This document shows, piece after piece, positions 18,777 through 27,668 of a DNA stretch of 64,000 bases. How positions within the stretch are numbered: the stretch's first letter is position 1; each line of letters starts with the position of its first letter. Source of the DNA: Ruminococcus sp. AM36-2AA. GTDB taxonomy: Bacteria > Bacillota > Clostridia > Lachnospirales > Lachnospiraceae. The notes beneath the pieces are model-generated. The model had not been told where the DNA came from and searched no databases. It worked only from the letters and a program-made list of their open reading frames with translations. The translations under genes and the position numbers were made by a program. The stretch lies in assembly GCF_003461955.1 (NCBI RefSeq), contig NZ_QTYB01000007.1, positions 505-64,504 of the forward strand, read 5' to 3'.

Positions 18777-18816
18777 TAAAGCTAATTTTAGCTGTATTAT
18801 AGTTAATTTTAGTCTT
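18777..18816. promoter_or_regulatory. Candidate operator upstream of the GH36 gene
   Basis: GCTAATTTTAGC (18781-18792) is an inverted repeat of GCTAA, and a related AGTTAATTTTAG follows at 18803-18814, 22 bp on. They resemble the TTTAGCTAAA boxes at 16331-16363 in core and spacing, and lie about 95-130 bp upstream of the alpha-galactosidase start. Confidence 0.45.
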
Positions 18817-18870
18817 TAAGTCAACGTCTGTTTCTGCTTTTCCCTGATTCTTTTTTGCCCCACTATGTCT

Positions 18871-19656
18871 CTACTCTTTCACAGACACCGCCGGCATTTC
18901 CAGATACCGGTTCAGATCTTCCGTGAGAATACGGATCTTGTCTCTGGTGTCTTGCTCTTTGTAAGTCAGCCGGCTGGCGATCCTGGTAATATAATCCTCC
19001 TCTTCAATGATCTCACAGGTCTCCGGGAAATTAATATCATAGTACTGGGCAAGATAAGATACCCAGTAGTCCACCGGCACCTGTCTGTCTGCAGATAATA
19101 CTGACTCCCTTCTGAGACAGGATTCCCACACTGCCGGCGAGATCAGGCCTTCTCCGGCTGTTTCCTCGGAAACTCCCAGCATGGCTTCAATGGATGCCAC
19201 CAGTTTCACCCGGCAGTTATCCAGTTTATCTGCATCCCGGATCAGTTTTGCATGAAACAACGTTCTGGCATCATGGATTCCTTCCAGTTTAAAATCACTG
19301 TGCTTACGGATCGCCGCATTGATCAGATCATCAAACAGATCCTCACGGACAAAACGCCGGATCATCTTTTCCTCCCCGAAGAGAAGTTCCGCCCCGAATA
19401 CTGCATGATCCATGGTTCCCGGCTCAAAACTGTGAAATCTTCGGATCTGTTCAAAACGTCCGATATCGTGAAGCAGCCCGATCAGCTCTGCAAGTTCCAC
19501 ATCTTCCCTGGAACACTCCATCCTCCTGGCGATCTCCCCTGCGTATTTCACCACACCGTAAGTATGCTCGATCTTCAGATAGATCTGCTCATCCTGCCGG
19601 TCGTATTCATCCAGATAATTTTCAAATTCCTGCTTTGCGTGTTCAATATCGATCAT
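18871..19656 (-). CDS. HD-domain phosphohydrolase family protein
   Basis: A 261-residue metal-dependent phosphohydrolase-like protein. The HD motif is LLHDIGRFEQ near residue 60, with an upstream His (KIEHTYGVVKYA) and later IRDADKLDN supplying the distal Asp. I chose MIDIEHAKQEF as the start because AGGAGG lies 11 nt upstream; an earlier in-frame ATG at 19707 lacks a site. The substrate is unknown; nucleotides or nucleotide second messengers are usual for the superfamily. It is separated from sigE by a terminator. Confidence 0.78.
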   Translation of the reverse strand: MIDIEHAKQEFENYLDEYDRQDEQIYLKIEHTYGVVKYAGEIARRMECSREDVELAELIGLLHDIGRFEQIRRFHSFEPGTMDHAVFGAELLFGEEKMIRRFVREDLFDDLINAAIRKHSDFKLEGIHDARTLFHAKLIRDADKLDNCRVKLVASIEAMLGVSEETAGEGLISPAVWESCLRRESVLSADRQVPVDYWVSYLAQYYDINFPETCEIIEEEDYITRIASRLTYKEQDTRDKIRILTEDLNRYLEMPAVSVKE

Positions 19657-19739
19657 CCCGCCACGCACCTCCTGACTTTTCTTCTGTTCCTCTGATATCC
19701 CCTGCAAAGAATCCCCCGTTTATAAAAATGGTATCAAAA

Positions 19740-19771
19740 AAAGCGCTATCCTTCAATAACGCTTTTTAAAA
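19740..19771 (-). terminator. Intrinsic terminator of the spoIIGA-sigE operon
   Basis: On the minus strand AAAAAGCGTTAT pairs with ATAGCGCTTTTTT around a 6-nt loop, ending in a T run about 25 nt after the sigE stop. Confidence 0.85.
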
Positions 19772-19793
19772 TATTTAAACTTTTTATTTTAAT

Positions 19794-20519
19794 TTATTCA
19801 TATTTCACGATTTCTTTCCGCAGCCGCTTCATGATGCGTTTTTCCAGGCGTGAAATATAAGACTGTGAAATTCCCAGGAGATCTGCCACCTCCTTCTGTG
19901 TTTTCTCCATTCCTTCCCGGTTTCCGATTCCAAAACGCAGACGGATGATCATCTGCTCCCGCTTCGTCAGTTTACTGATGGCTTTTCCCAGAAGCGCGAT
20001 CTCCACCTCATCTTCCAGACGTCTGGAGATCACATCATCGTCCGTTCCCAGGATATCAGAAAGCAGTAACTCATTTCCATCCCAGTCCACATTCAACGGC
20101 TCGTCGATGGAAACTTCCATCTTGGTCTTGCTGTTTCTCCGGAGGTACATCAAAATCTCATTTTCAATACATCTGGATGCATAGGTAGCAAGTTTGATAT
20201 TTTTTACCGGATTAAATGTATTGATAGCCTTTATAAGTCCTATGGTTCCGATAGAGATCAGATCTTCCACACTAACTCCTGTGTTGTCAAATTTTTTTGC
20301 AATATAAACCACAAGCCGGAGATTATGCTCGATCAGAACGGCCTTTGCCTCTTTTTCCTTTTCTGTCCCAAGCATTGCTATCACTTCAGCTTCACGCTCC
20401 GCCGGCAGCGGTGCCGGAAGGATGTCATTTCCCCCAATATAAAAAACATCTCCCGGTCGATTGATCATAAACCTCTGGATCACCTGAAATGGATAAGATC
20501 TTACAGCTGCTCTGTTCAT
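19794..20519 (-). CDS. sigE: Sporulation sigma factor sigma-E (pro-sigma-E)
   Basis: The mother-cell sigma factor of early sporulation, made as an inactive precursor. Residues 1-26 form a pro-sequence. The following [13 protein letters not shown] matches the region around the processing site of Bacillus pro-sigma-E (YYIGG-type). Region 2 ([34 protein letters not shown]) and region 4 ([27 protein letters not shown]) are intact. Its 241 residues match the family. It follows spoIIGA by 16 nt in the classical operon order. AAGGGGG is the ribosome binding site. Confidence 0.95.
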   Translation of the reverse strand: MNRAAVRSYPFQVIQRFMINRPGDVFYIGGNDILPAPLPAEREAEVIAMLGTEKEKEAKAVLIEHNLRLVVYIAKKFDNTGVSVEDLISIGTIGLIKAINTFNPVKNIKLATYASRCIENEILMYLRRNSKTKMEVSIDEPLNVDWDGNELLLSDILGTDDDVISRRLEDEVEIALLGKAISKLTKREQMIIRLRFGIGNREGMEKTQKEVADLLGISQSYISRLEKRIMKRLRKEIVKYE

Positions 20520-20535
20520 AATATAAGCCCCCTTC

Positions 20536-21387
20536 TTAATTTAATAGTCTGGAATTCAAAAGTATCCCGTACTCTTCTCCCAAAGCTGAGGGCTCGGATG
20601 TTATGGCAAGCACTGGTTTTCCCACATGTACCACCCTTCCGGGAGTTTGGATCAGAAATTCGTCAAGAACCACTGCCAGCAGCAATCCTTTTTTTCCATC
20701 TGCGGTACGACAACTCAGAAAATGTGGCTGCAGACTGACAAGCTCCGTATTTTCCAGTCCCTCTGGCTTATCTCTGATATCCATCAGTTTTTTTACCAGT
20801 TCTTCCGATACCAGGCTTCCCAGAAGTTCCTGTTTTATAACAGATACCGGCTGTTTTTTCACGGGATCCATAAGGAAGTTTCCCGTATCAAAAAATCCAT
20901 ATGTCTGCTGTATCTTCCCCTGATATTTAAGCGTGACCGGATAAATATTCCTTCTGCCAAATCGGAAGGTCTCGGCTGCACACCCCAGTGTATAAAATGC
21001 ACCGTAAATCCCTGCCACAAAAAGCAGAAATGTTTTCACCGTCATGGTCCTTTCCGTTTCCAGTGCCTGATAGATCCCGCCTACCACAAAAGCTGTGAAA
21101 TACAAAGCCAGAATGGTTTTCGCAAGAAGGCCTCCTTTTTTCAGGCGAAAAGCAAAGGATGCCATAAAAAAAGCGCAGCCGCCATGGATCAGTACAGCAG
21201 CAGGAAAAATAATCTTAAAAGGTACACAAAGAAGCAGGCAGGATACAAAAGATCCAAAGGCAGCGGATAACACGCATCTTAAGCGTTTCCCGTCAAGATG
21301 CAGAAATTTTCCCACAAGTCTTAAAAGCATATAATCCATAAGGAAATTCGTCATAAAAACGATATCTATGTATATATTCTGATACAT
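20536..21387 (-). CDS. spoIIGA: SpoIIGA, sigma-E processing aspartic protease
   Basis: The membrane protease that removes the pro-sequence of sigma-E once SpoIIR signals from the forespore. The first 150 residues form about five transmembrane helices. The cytosolic part has the single aspartic-protease motif FFDTGN (Asp167), which acts as a dimer. The start [11 protein letters not shown] is placed by GTGGGGGAG 4 nt upstream; the longer frame has no site. It is the first gene of the sigma-E operon and carries a Spo0A-type promoter. Confidence 0.94.
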   Translation of the reverse strand: MYQNIYIDIVFMTNFLMDYMLLRLVGKFLHLDGKRLRCVLSAAFGSFVSCLLLCVPFKIIFPAAVLIHGGCAFFMASFAFRLKKGGLLAKTILALYFTAFVVGGIYQALETERTMTVKTFLLFVAGIYGAFYTLGCAAETFRFGRRNIYPVTLKYQGKIQQTYGFFDTGNFLMDPVKKQPVSVIKQELLGSLVSEELVKKLMDIRDKPEGLENTELVSLQPHFLSCRTADGKKGLLLAVVLDEFLIQTPGRVVHVGKPVLAITSEPSALGEEYGILLNSRLLN

Positions 21388-21445
21388 AAGACTCCCCCAC
21401 TGCTGTTTTATCTGCCATTGATTCTCAACTTTGGTAAGTACATTT

Positions 21446-21530
21446 ATTATAGGGCAGGCTCTGTGCATATTTTGTCAAAGTTGGATGTCGATTCTTCAAA
21501 CTTATCGGGGCATTTCTGTCTGCATCGACA
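21446..21530 (-). promoter_or_regulatory. spoIIG-type promoter with 21-bp spacer and Spo0A-box candidates
   Basis: On the minus strand TTGACA (21478-21473) and TATAAT (21451-21446) are both perfect hexamers but 21 bp apart, too far for ordinary sigma-A use. The Bacillus spoIIG promoter has the same abnormal spacing (22 bp) and depends on Spo0A. Two TGTCGAT boxes, close to the TGTCGAA consensus, lie just upstream in opposite orientations at 21486-21492 and 21524-21530. Confidence 0.75.
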
Positions 21531-21595
21531 TTTATAGATTTTTTCTATGGATCAGCGACAAAAATGTATAAATTTCCGTACAATATGTGTATTTA

Positions 21596-21624
21596 TTGAT
21601 TTTCGCACTTTATAGTGTTAAAAT
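21596..21624 (+). promoter_or_regulatory. Sigma-A promoter of aroE
   Basis: TTGATT (21596-21601) and TAAAAT (21619-21624) with a 17-bp spacer, about 65 bp upstream of the aroE start codon in an AT-rich gap. Confidence 0.6.
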
Positions 21625-21686
21625 ATTTTTTATTATATATTTCGTAAAAAAATTCTATTTTATGAGATACAGGAGGGAATCGAACA

Positions 21687-22553
21687 ATGATCAATATTAC
21701 CGGACATACCGGGCTTACCGGCCTTCTGGGAAGCCCAGTGGCACACAGCGTATCACCTTTAATGCACAATGAAGCATTTCGTTACCTCGGGCTTGATTAT
21801 GTGTATCTCTGTTTTGATGTGACAGAGGAGACCCTTCCCCAGGCAGTGGAAGGACTGAAAGCCTGCGGGATCAAGGGCTTTAACCTGACCATGCCAAACA
21901 AGAATAAGATCGTGGAGCTCCTGGACGAACTTTCTCCTACCGCACAGCTGATTGGAGCGGTAAATACCGTCCGCAATGATAATGGAAAATTAAAGGGATT
22001 TAATACCGATGGTTATGGATTTACCCAGTCTGCCAGAGATGCAGGCTGTGATGTGAAGGGACGCACCATCACCGTTATGGGTGTGGGCGGTGCCGGAATG
22101 GCAATCTGCGGACAGTCCGCCCTGGAAGGTGCAAAAAAGATCCATGTTTTTGCACGTCCTACCAGCCGTTACTGGGAACGTGCCGCTGCCATGGCAGAAA
22201 AAATGTCTCATATGACAGAATGTCAGATGATCCTTCATGAGATGGATGATCACGCCGCTCTGAAAGACGCACTGGAAGAAAGCACTCTTCTGATCAACGC
22301 TACCTCTGTGGGAATGGTTCCGGATGTGACCGGCACAGTCATCCCGGACAAAACTCTGTTCCATCCGGAACTTACGGTAGCCGATGTTGTGTATGAACCA
22401 AGAGAAACAAGACTTCTTAGAGAAGCCCGGGAAGCCGGATGTCCAACCTTTAACGGAATGTACATGCTGCTTCACCAGGGCGTAAAAGCATTCCACATCT
22501 GGACCGGACTGGATATGCCGGTTGAGATTGTAAGAGAGAAATATTTTAAATAA
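21687..22553 (+). CDS. aroE: Shikimate dehydrogenase
   Basis: Reduces 3-dehydroshikimate to shikimate with NADPH in the aromatic amino-acid pathway. The substrate loop GSPVAHSVSPLMHNEAF, the catalytic lysine in NLTMPNKNK (Lys72), GAVNTV, the nucleotide loop GVGGAGMA and the GMYMLLHQG motif near the end are all present. Its 288 residues are normal. AGGAGG is 9 nt upstream of the ATG. It stands alone between divergent and convergent neighbours; no other aro gene is in the window. YdiB-like quinate activity cannot be excluded. Confidence 0.93.
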   Translation: MINITGHTGLTGLLGSPVAHSVSPLMHNEAFRYLGLDYVYLCFDVTEETLPQAVEGLKACGIKGFNLTMPNKNKIVELLDELSPTAQLIGAVNTVRNDNGKLKGFNTDGYGFTQSARDAGCDVKGRTITVMGVGGAGMAICGQSALEGAKKIHVFARPTSRYWERAAAMAEKMSHMTECQMILHEMDDHAALKDALEESTLLINATSVGMVPDVTGTVIPDKTLFHPELTVADVVYEPRETRLLREAREAGCPTFNGMYMLLHQGVKAFHIWTGLDMPVEIVREKYFK

Positions 22554-22563
22554 TCCATCCCTG

Positions 22564-23532
22564 TTAATACACGATCCGCATATTAATTCCCTGTGGGAAA
22601 TCTCCGTATTTTTCTCCGAAGAGATTGATTCCACCCTGATTTATGGCATCCGGGCGCACTCCGATCCTCAGAGAAATATACGGTTTTCCTGACAGGCGCA
22701 CGGTTTCCAGTATATTCTCATCGTTCACCTTAATCTCATTGATGTAACATCCATCTTTTCGCAGAGAAACTCCTGTCATAAATCCATACTGCGTCAGACC
22801 TATGGGCCATACATTTGGTGTCAGTCTTCCTCTTCTTGCTCCCAGATCTCCCGGACATGTATAAGTCCCAATCTCTGTTCCATTAACTGAAAAAGTAATA
22901 TCCGACGGCCACTGGGCATTATATCCAGGTGCTTCCGAACAGAGTTCCATGGAAAAGTTCATCTCCTGGATGTTCCAGAGGGGATTTATTTTGTTGGGAA
23001 AACGATATTCTATATATCCCCGGCTGAACCAGATCAGCTGCGCCTGCTGCCTGTCCGTCGAATAAAAAGACCTTGGATCATCAAAAGTATCAATTACCCC
23101 GTTCATTCCCGCCAGGCCACAGGAAGGTTCCACCTGAAAATCTGTATAATTTCCAAGGGGCATCTGGTATACCAGCGTATTTTCCGCCGCGCTGATATCC
23201 GTATCATACGCTTCCAGATGAAACGAAATAAAATCGCACATGCAGACTCTCATGGAGCCATGAATTCCCGGCTGGCTTTCTGTAGATACCAGATGAGCAT
23301 CCTCCAGACAGCTGATATGCAGCGCTGTTGAAGATAACGGGATTCCCAGTCTTCTGGAAATTTCCTGCAGCGACAGCGGATGCACCTTTATCAGATTCAA
23401 AATATCAATCCGCACCGCTGAAGACAGCGCCTTTCCGATTGCTGTGATCCATGGTTTGTGACTCTCTGTTGACAGGTTCAGTTCCAGTTCCTTTTCTGTT
23501 GTAATTCCCTGACTGATTCTTTCTTCCGCCAT
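22564..23532 (-). CDS. ArsR-type winged-helix regulator with a C-terminal beta-rich sensor domain
   Basis: Residues about 25-110 form an ArsR/SmtB-like winged helix (IGKALSSAVRIDILNLI, LSLQEISRRLGIPLSSTALHISCLE). The remaining 210 residues are beta-rich and Trp/Gly-rich, unlike metal-sensing ArsR proteins, and contain no metal-ligand cluster. Together with its divergent partner, a GH2 glycosidase gene, this suggests a sugar-responsive regulator. Three copies of a dyad symmetry in the shared intergenic region are its likely binding sites. It is complete, with an AGGAAAAAGA-like site before the ATG. Confidence 0.75.
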   Translation of the reverse strand: MAEERISQGITTEKELELNLSTESHKPWITAIGKALSSAVRIDILNLIKVHPLSLQEISRRLGIPLSSTALHISCLEDAHLVSTESQPGIHGSMRVCMCDFISFHLEAYDTDISAAENTLVYQMPLGNYTDFQVEPSCGLAGMNGVIDTFDDPRSFYSTDRQQAQLIWFSRGYIEYRFPNKINPLWNIQEMNFSMELCSEAPGYNAQWPSDITFSVNGTEIGTYTCPGDLGARRGRLTPNVWPIGLTQYGFMTGVSLRKDGCYINEIKVNDENILETVRLSGKPYISLRIGVRPDAINQGGINLFGEKYGDFPQGINMRIVY

Positions 23533-23552
23533 TCTTTTTCCTCCGTTTCAAG

Positions 23553-23795
23553 ATTCATGTAATGAATATCTGCTTCTTTTCTTATTTATTTCATTATTTA
23601 TGTAATAAATATCATTTTTTCAAAAATATATACAAATTGCATTATACATTCTTGTTACAATCGCAGATTTGCGTCATTTTGCATTAAAACCATTGATTTT
23701 TTCGAATTTTATGACTACAATTATGAGTATAAAAAAGAGAAAAAACTTTTTGAAGCTTCGTTTTTTCCTCTACTTCCAGTAATTATGTAATAAAT
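23553..23795. promoter_or_regulatory. Three copies of a 15-bp dyad operator in the ArsR/GH2 intergenic region
   Basis: The palindrome ATTyAT-GTA-ATrAAT occurs at 23553-23567 and 23596-23610 (both perfect dyads) and at 23781-23795 (one mismatch). Two copies are beside the regulator start and one is 118 bp upstream of the GH2 start. This suits autoregulation plus control of the sugar genes. The rest of the 380-bp gap is very AT-rich and holds no gene. Confidence 0.7.
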
Positions 23796-23912
23796 TTATT
23801 AACCCTATTATATGGCAGCCAGCGTAACCTGACAACATTCTTTTTATATCCCGGGCAATACCCATTACGGATATTTCAATATTGATTTTACTCAAAGAAA
23901 GGATTTAACTCT

Positions 23913-24686
23913 ATGAGAAATGAATATCCGCGCCCTGATTTCATCCGGGAGAAATGGATGCCTTTAAATGGTACCTGGAATTTTCAGGACGGAACCGACA
24001 AAACTCCCGTAAAAATCCAGGTTCCCTTCCCGCCCCAGAGCAGACTCAGCGGGTTTCAGAAAGAACTTACTTCTGACAGAATCACCTATCAGCGAAATTT
24101 TTTTATCCCGGCAGAGTGGATCGGTCAGAGAATTCTTCTTCACTTCGGAGCTGTTGACTACAAATGCAGCGTATTTATCAACGATCATTGTGTCGGCTTT
24201 CATGAAGGCGGTCAGTCCTCCTTCACCTTTGATATCACAGATTTTCTTTCCGGAGGTGAAGAAACACTCACCGTGGCAGTTACCGATTACCTGCATGATG
24301 AAACCGTTCCCAGAGGCAAACAGTTCTGGAAATCATCCGGCGAGTTTATCTGGTACACGCAGTCCAGCGGCATCTGGCAGTCCGTATGGCTGGAGCCGGT
24401 AAATGAAGCTCACCTGGAAAAACTGTGCGGTCTTTCCTCAGACTGTGACTTTGTCGCAATCCGCCCGGAAGCCGTCCTGATTTCTCCGGAAACGTTGAAT
24501 GATGCCGTGCATTTCCAGGGAAAGATCACCGGTGTGATGCTGCGTGGAACTACCATTTCCTACACCATAGACTGCGATGGTATCGAATTACGGGCAGATA
24601 CCCTGTTTGAAACCAACCGGCAGCGCAATATGGGCGAAATGCTTCAGCTCCAGATTTTGAAAGAAGATATTCTTCATCTTCATTAA
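23913..24686 (+). pseudogene. GH2 N-terminal domain fused to the TOBE tail of a sugar ABC ATPase (deletion fusion)
   Basis: Residues 1-167 are the N-terminal sugar-binding domain of a GH2 glycosidase (LNGTWNF, RITYQRNFFIP, LHFGAVDYKCSVFIND, HEGGQSSFTFDITDFL, TQSSGIWQSVWLEPV). From about residue 176 the protein becomes the C-terminal TOBE domain of an MsmX/UgpC-type ABC ATPase (FVAIRPEAVLIS, then a beta strand pattern ending ILKEDILHLH). No GH2 catalytic barrel and no Walker motifs are present. The join, near 24425, keeps the frame. A deletion of several kilobases between two same-strand genes explains it best. The promoter region and ArsR operators remain, so the fusion may be expressed, but neither parental activity can be. 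Confidence 0.75.
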
Positions 24687-24723
24687 TAACTCCTGACTTT
24701 ACGGAGGTATTCCCTGCAAAAAA

Positions 24724-24773
24724 ACTCCCACCAACAGGCAGCTATAAACAGCTGTCTCTGTCAGCGGGAGTTT
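24724..24773 (-). terminator. Terminator of thrS
   Basis: On the minus strand AAACTCCCGCTGACAGAGACAGC begins a long stem closing with GGGAGTTTTTTT. It starts about 22 nt after the thrS stop. On the plus strand it may also end transcription from the GH2 fusion. Confidence 0.85.
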
Positions 24774-24795
24774 GGTTATGTTATTTTATATCTTC

Positions 24796-26757
24796 TTATT
24801 TCTTTTCTTCCTGAACTTCGATCTTACGGATAGTCTTGTTCTTGATCTCTTCTTTGATGAAGCTGATGAACTCGCCAAGATCTTTCATTCCTTCATCACC
24901 AAGGTAACGGCTTCTTACGGAAACCTTGCCCTCTTCTTCCTCTTTTGCACCAACGATAAGCATGTATGGTACTCTCTCAAGACGTGCCTCACGGATCTTG
25001 TATCCCATCTTCTCAGAACGTCCGTCTACGGAGCAGCGGATGCCTGCCTCTTTCATCTGGGCCTCTACCTTCTGCGCATAATCGTTGAACTTCTCGGAGA
25101 TCGGGATCACACGAACCTGCTCCGGGCAGAGCCATGTCGGGAACATTCCTGCATACTTCTCAATGAGCCATGCAAGAGTTCTCTCATAGCATCCCATAGA
25201 TGTACGGTGGATGATGTACGGACGCTGTTTGTCGCCGTTCTCATCAATATAGTACATATCAAACTGTTCTGCAAGAAGTGCATCCCACTGGATTGTGATC
25301 ATGGTGTCTTCTTTTCCGTATACGTTCTTGGCATTGATATCAACCTTCGGTCCGTAGAAAGCAGCCTCTCCTACATCCTCTGTGAACGGAATGTTCAGCT
25401 CGTTCAGCATCTGGCGGATATGACCCTCTGTCTCCTCCCATACTTCCGGCTCACCGATATATTTCTCTTTGTTTGTCGGGTCCCATTTGGAAAGGTGATA
25501 GGTTACATCTTCCTCAACACCAAGTACCTGCAGGCAGTACTGTGCAAGTGCGATACAGTCTTTGAACTCTTTTACCATCTGGTCCGGTCTTACGATCAGA
25601 TGTCCCTCGGAAATCGTAAACTGACGAACTCGTGTCAGGCCATGCATCTCACCGGAATCCTCGTTACGGAACAGTGTGGATGTCTCGCCCAGACGGATCG
25701 GCAGATCACGGTAGCTGTGCTGCTCTGCTTTGTATACATAGTACTGGAACGGGCATGTCATCGGACGAAGTGCGTAAACCTCTTTGTCCTTTTCCTCGTC
25801 CCCAAGTACGAACATGCCGTCTTTGTAATGATCCCAGTGTCCGGAGATCTTGTAGAGATCACTCTTTGCCATCAGAGGAGTTTTTGTTCTTACATAGCCA
25901 CGTTTTGTCTCCTCATCCTCGATCCAGCGCTGAAGCTCCTGCATCATGATCACACCGTTTGGCATGATAAGCGGAAGTCCCTGTCCGATTACGTCTACTG
26001 TTGTGAAGATCTTCATCTCACGGCCAAGTTTGTTATGATCGCGTCTCTTAGCCTCTTCCATCTGCTCCAGATGCTCTTTCAGCTCATCCTTTGTTGCATA
26101 TGCAGTTCCGTAGATACGTGTGAGCATTGCGTTTTTCTCGCTTCCTCTCCAGTATGCGCTGGAAGAAGAAAGAAGCTTGAATGCTTTGACTCCTTTTACG
26201 CTCATCAGGTGTGGTCCTGCACAGAGGTCTGTCCAGTCTCCCTGGGAATAGAAGGAAATCTCCTCTCCCTCCGGAAGATCCTCGATCAGCTCTACCTTAT
26301 ATGGCTCATTTTTCTCTTTGAAGTATGCGATGGCATCCTCACGGGATTTTGTGAAACGCTCAATCTTTGCGCCTTTTTTGATGATCTTCTTCATCTCTTT
26401 TTCGATGGCATCAAGATCCTCACGGGAAAATGGCTCGTGGTCGAAATCATAGTAGAATCCTGTATCAATGGATGGTCCGATGGCAACCTTTGCCTCCGGA
26501 TACAGATTCTGTACAGCCTGTGCCATTACATGAGATGCTGTATGACGGAGAACTGCAAGGCCCTTCTCATCTCTTGCTGTAAGGATGTTAAGCTCACAGT
26601 CATCCTCAAGGACTGTACGAAGATCTACAACCTCTCCGTTTACTTCTCCTGCACATGCAGCACGTGCAAGGCCTTCGCTGATGTCATATGCGATATCGAT
26701 CACTGATCTTGCTTCTGAGTATTCTTTTTTTGAGCCGTCTTTTAATGTAATAATCAT
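24796..26757 (-). CDS. thrS: Threonyl-tRNA synthetase
   Basis: Charges tRNA-Thr. The start MIITLKDGSKKEY is fixed by AAAGGAGAAACAATC, giving 653 residues. Domains in order are TGS (1-60), an editing domain with the HTASHVMAQA zinc motif near residue 80, the class II core (motif 2 FRNEDSGEMHGLTRVRQFT; motif 3 GCYERTLAWLIE) and the anticodon-binding domain. The gene has a T-box leader upstream, so it is induced by uncharged tRNA-Thr. The long open frame on the opposite strand is a shadow. Confidence 0.98.
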   Translation of the reverse strand: MIITLKDGSKKEYSEARSVIDIAYDISEGLARAACAGEVNGEVVDLRTVLEDDCELNILTARDEKGLAVLRHTASHVMAQAVQNLYPEAKVAIGPSIDTGFYYDFDHEPFSREDLDAIEKEMKKIIKKGAKIERFTKSREDAIAYFKEKNEPYKVELIEDLPEGEEISFYSQGDWTDLCAGPHLMSVKGVKAFKLLSSSSAYWRGSEKNAMLTRIYGTAYATKDELKEHLEQMEEAKRRDHNKLGREMKIFTTVDVIGQGLPLIMPNGVIMMQELQRWIEDEETKRGYVRTKTPLMAKSDLYKISGHWDHYKDGMFVLGDEEKDKEVYALRPMTCPFQYYVYKAEQHSYRDLPIRLGETSTLFRNEDSGEMHGLTRVRQFTISEGHLIVRPDQMVKEFKDCIALAQYCLQVLGVEEDVTYHLSKWDPTNKEKYIGEPEVWEETEGHIRQMLNELNIPFTEDVGEAAFYGPKVDINAKNVYGKEDTMITIQWDALLAEQFDMYYIDENGDKQRPYIIHRTSMGCYERTLAWLIEKYAGMFPTWLCPEQVRVIPISEKFNDYAQKVEAQMKEAGIRCSVDGRSEKMGYKIREARLERVPYMLIVGAKEEEEGKVSVRSRYLGDEGMKDLGEFISFIKEEIKNKTIRKIEVQEEKK

Positions 26758-26869
26758 GATTGTTTCTCCTTTCGTTTTCAACGAGTTTCTATGATACACA
26801 GTGCATTTTCCTGTACCGGAGATCTTTTCCCGGAAAATACTGTGGAGTAATTTTCTCCGGAATAAAAAA

Positions 26870-27105
26870 ATCCCTTACAGTACATCACGCACTGTAAGGG
26901 ACGAGTTTATTCATTCTCGCGGTTCCACCCTGCTTGCTCCATATAAACAGATACCTGTCAAATACAAAGCCTCTCAATTATGATGATAACGGAATCACCG
27001 GACCGGATTGGGGCCACTCGGAGGTAGTTTTCAACTGTTTCCCGATAAGATGTTTCCAGCACTTCACATCTCTCTCTGTAACATTTCACAGTTTACTCGT
27101 CTCGT
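26870..27105 (-). promoter_or_regulatory. T-box riboswitch controlling thrS
   Basis: The minus-strand leader contains the T-box sequence AGGGTGGAACCGCG (26918-26931). It ends in a terminator made of CCCTTACAGTGC...ACTGTAAGGG followed by a T run (about 26864-26900). Stem I lies at about 27020-27105, with an ACGAGTA motif on its 5' side. On its 3' side ACTACC (27023-27028) offers threonine codons in the specifier position, whichever triplet is used. Uncharged tRNA-Thr should pair with both specifier and T-box and prevent termination. Confidence 0.93.
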
Positions 27106-27185
27106 CAACGTGTTTTTATTTCTTTTTCTGTGGTTCATTATAAGCGCAGCATTTTTATTTGTCAACGCATGTTTAAAAAAAATTT

Positions 27186-27668
27186 TCACAGATTTCCCAT
27201 CATTTTATCCTTGATGATTGCCAGAATTTCTCTTGGAATGTAGACCAGAAGACGCCAGCTTCGATATCTGGAAGGTACCATAACAACTTCCCGGAAGCCG
27301 CATTTCCTTGCAATAGCTGCTCCTCTCCATACATGAAAATTGTTGGTCACCACGCCTATGGAACAATCTGTGGTTCCGATCTTCCTGCGGCTGAATTCCA
27401 GATTCTCCTTCGTGCTGGTGGACTCTTCTTCCAGGATCAGTCTGTTCCCCTCTATCCCATGTCCGATGAGATAACGGTACATGGCCTCTGCCTCGGAAAT
27501 GTTTTCTCCGTCACCTTTTCCACCGGAGAGAACTGCCCTTGTGCCAGGATTCTCCTTAAGATAAAGAAGAGCCCTTCTGGCTCGTTCCAGAAGGGCAAGT
27601 GTCATCCGTGTTCCGTCCACGTGGGCACCTAACACGATAATGTAATCCAGATTCTTCTTTACACTCAT
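27186..27668 (-). CDS. YdcF/DUF218-family protein
   Basis: A 160-residue DUF218-type protein: IIVLGAHVDG at the N terminus, VLSGGKGDGENISEAEAMYRYL and VVTNNFHVWRGAAIARKCG are the family's conserved blocks. The fold binds nucleotide-like ligands in known members, but its reaction is unknown. I start it at [11 protein letters not shown], whose ATG overlaps the stop of the SEC-C gene by one base (TAATG), so the two are translationally coupled. There is no membrane helix at the N terminus, unlike the longer YdcF/SanA forms. Confidence 0.75.
   Translation of the reverse strand: MSVKKNLDYIIVLGAHVDGTRMTLALLERARRALLYLKENPGTRAVLSGGKGDGENISEAEAMYRYLIGHGIEGNRLILEEESTSTKENLEFSRRKIGTTDCSIGVVTNNFHVWRGAAIARKCGFREVVMVPSRYRSWRLLVYIPREILAIIKDKMMGNL

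Noticed and set aside
24772..26706. A 644-codon open frame on the plus strand
   Set aside because: It lies wholly antisense to thrS, has no ribosome binding site or recognisable domain, and its composition mirrors the synthetase codons.
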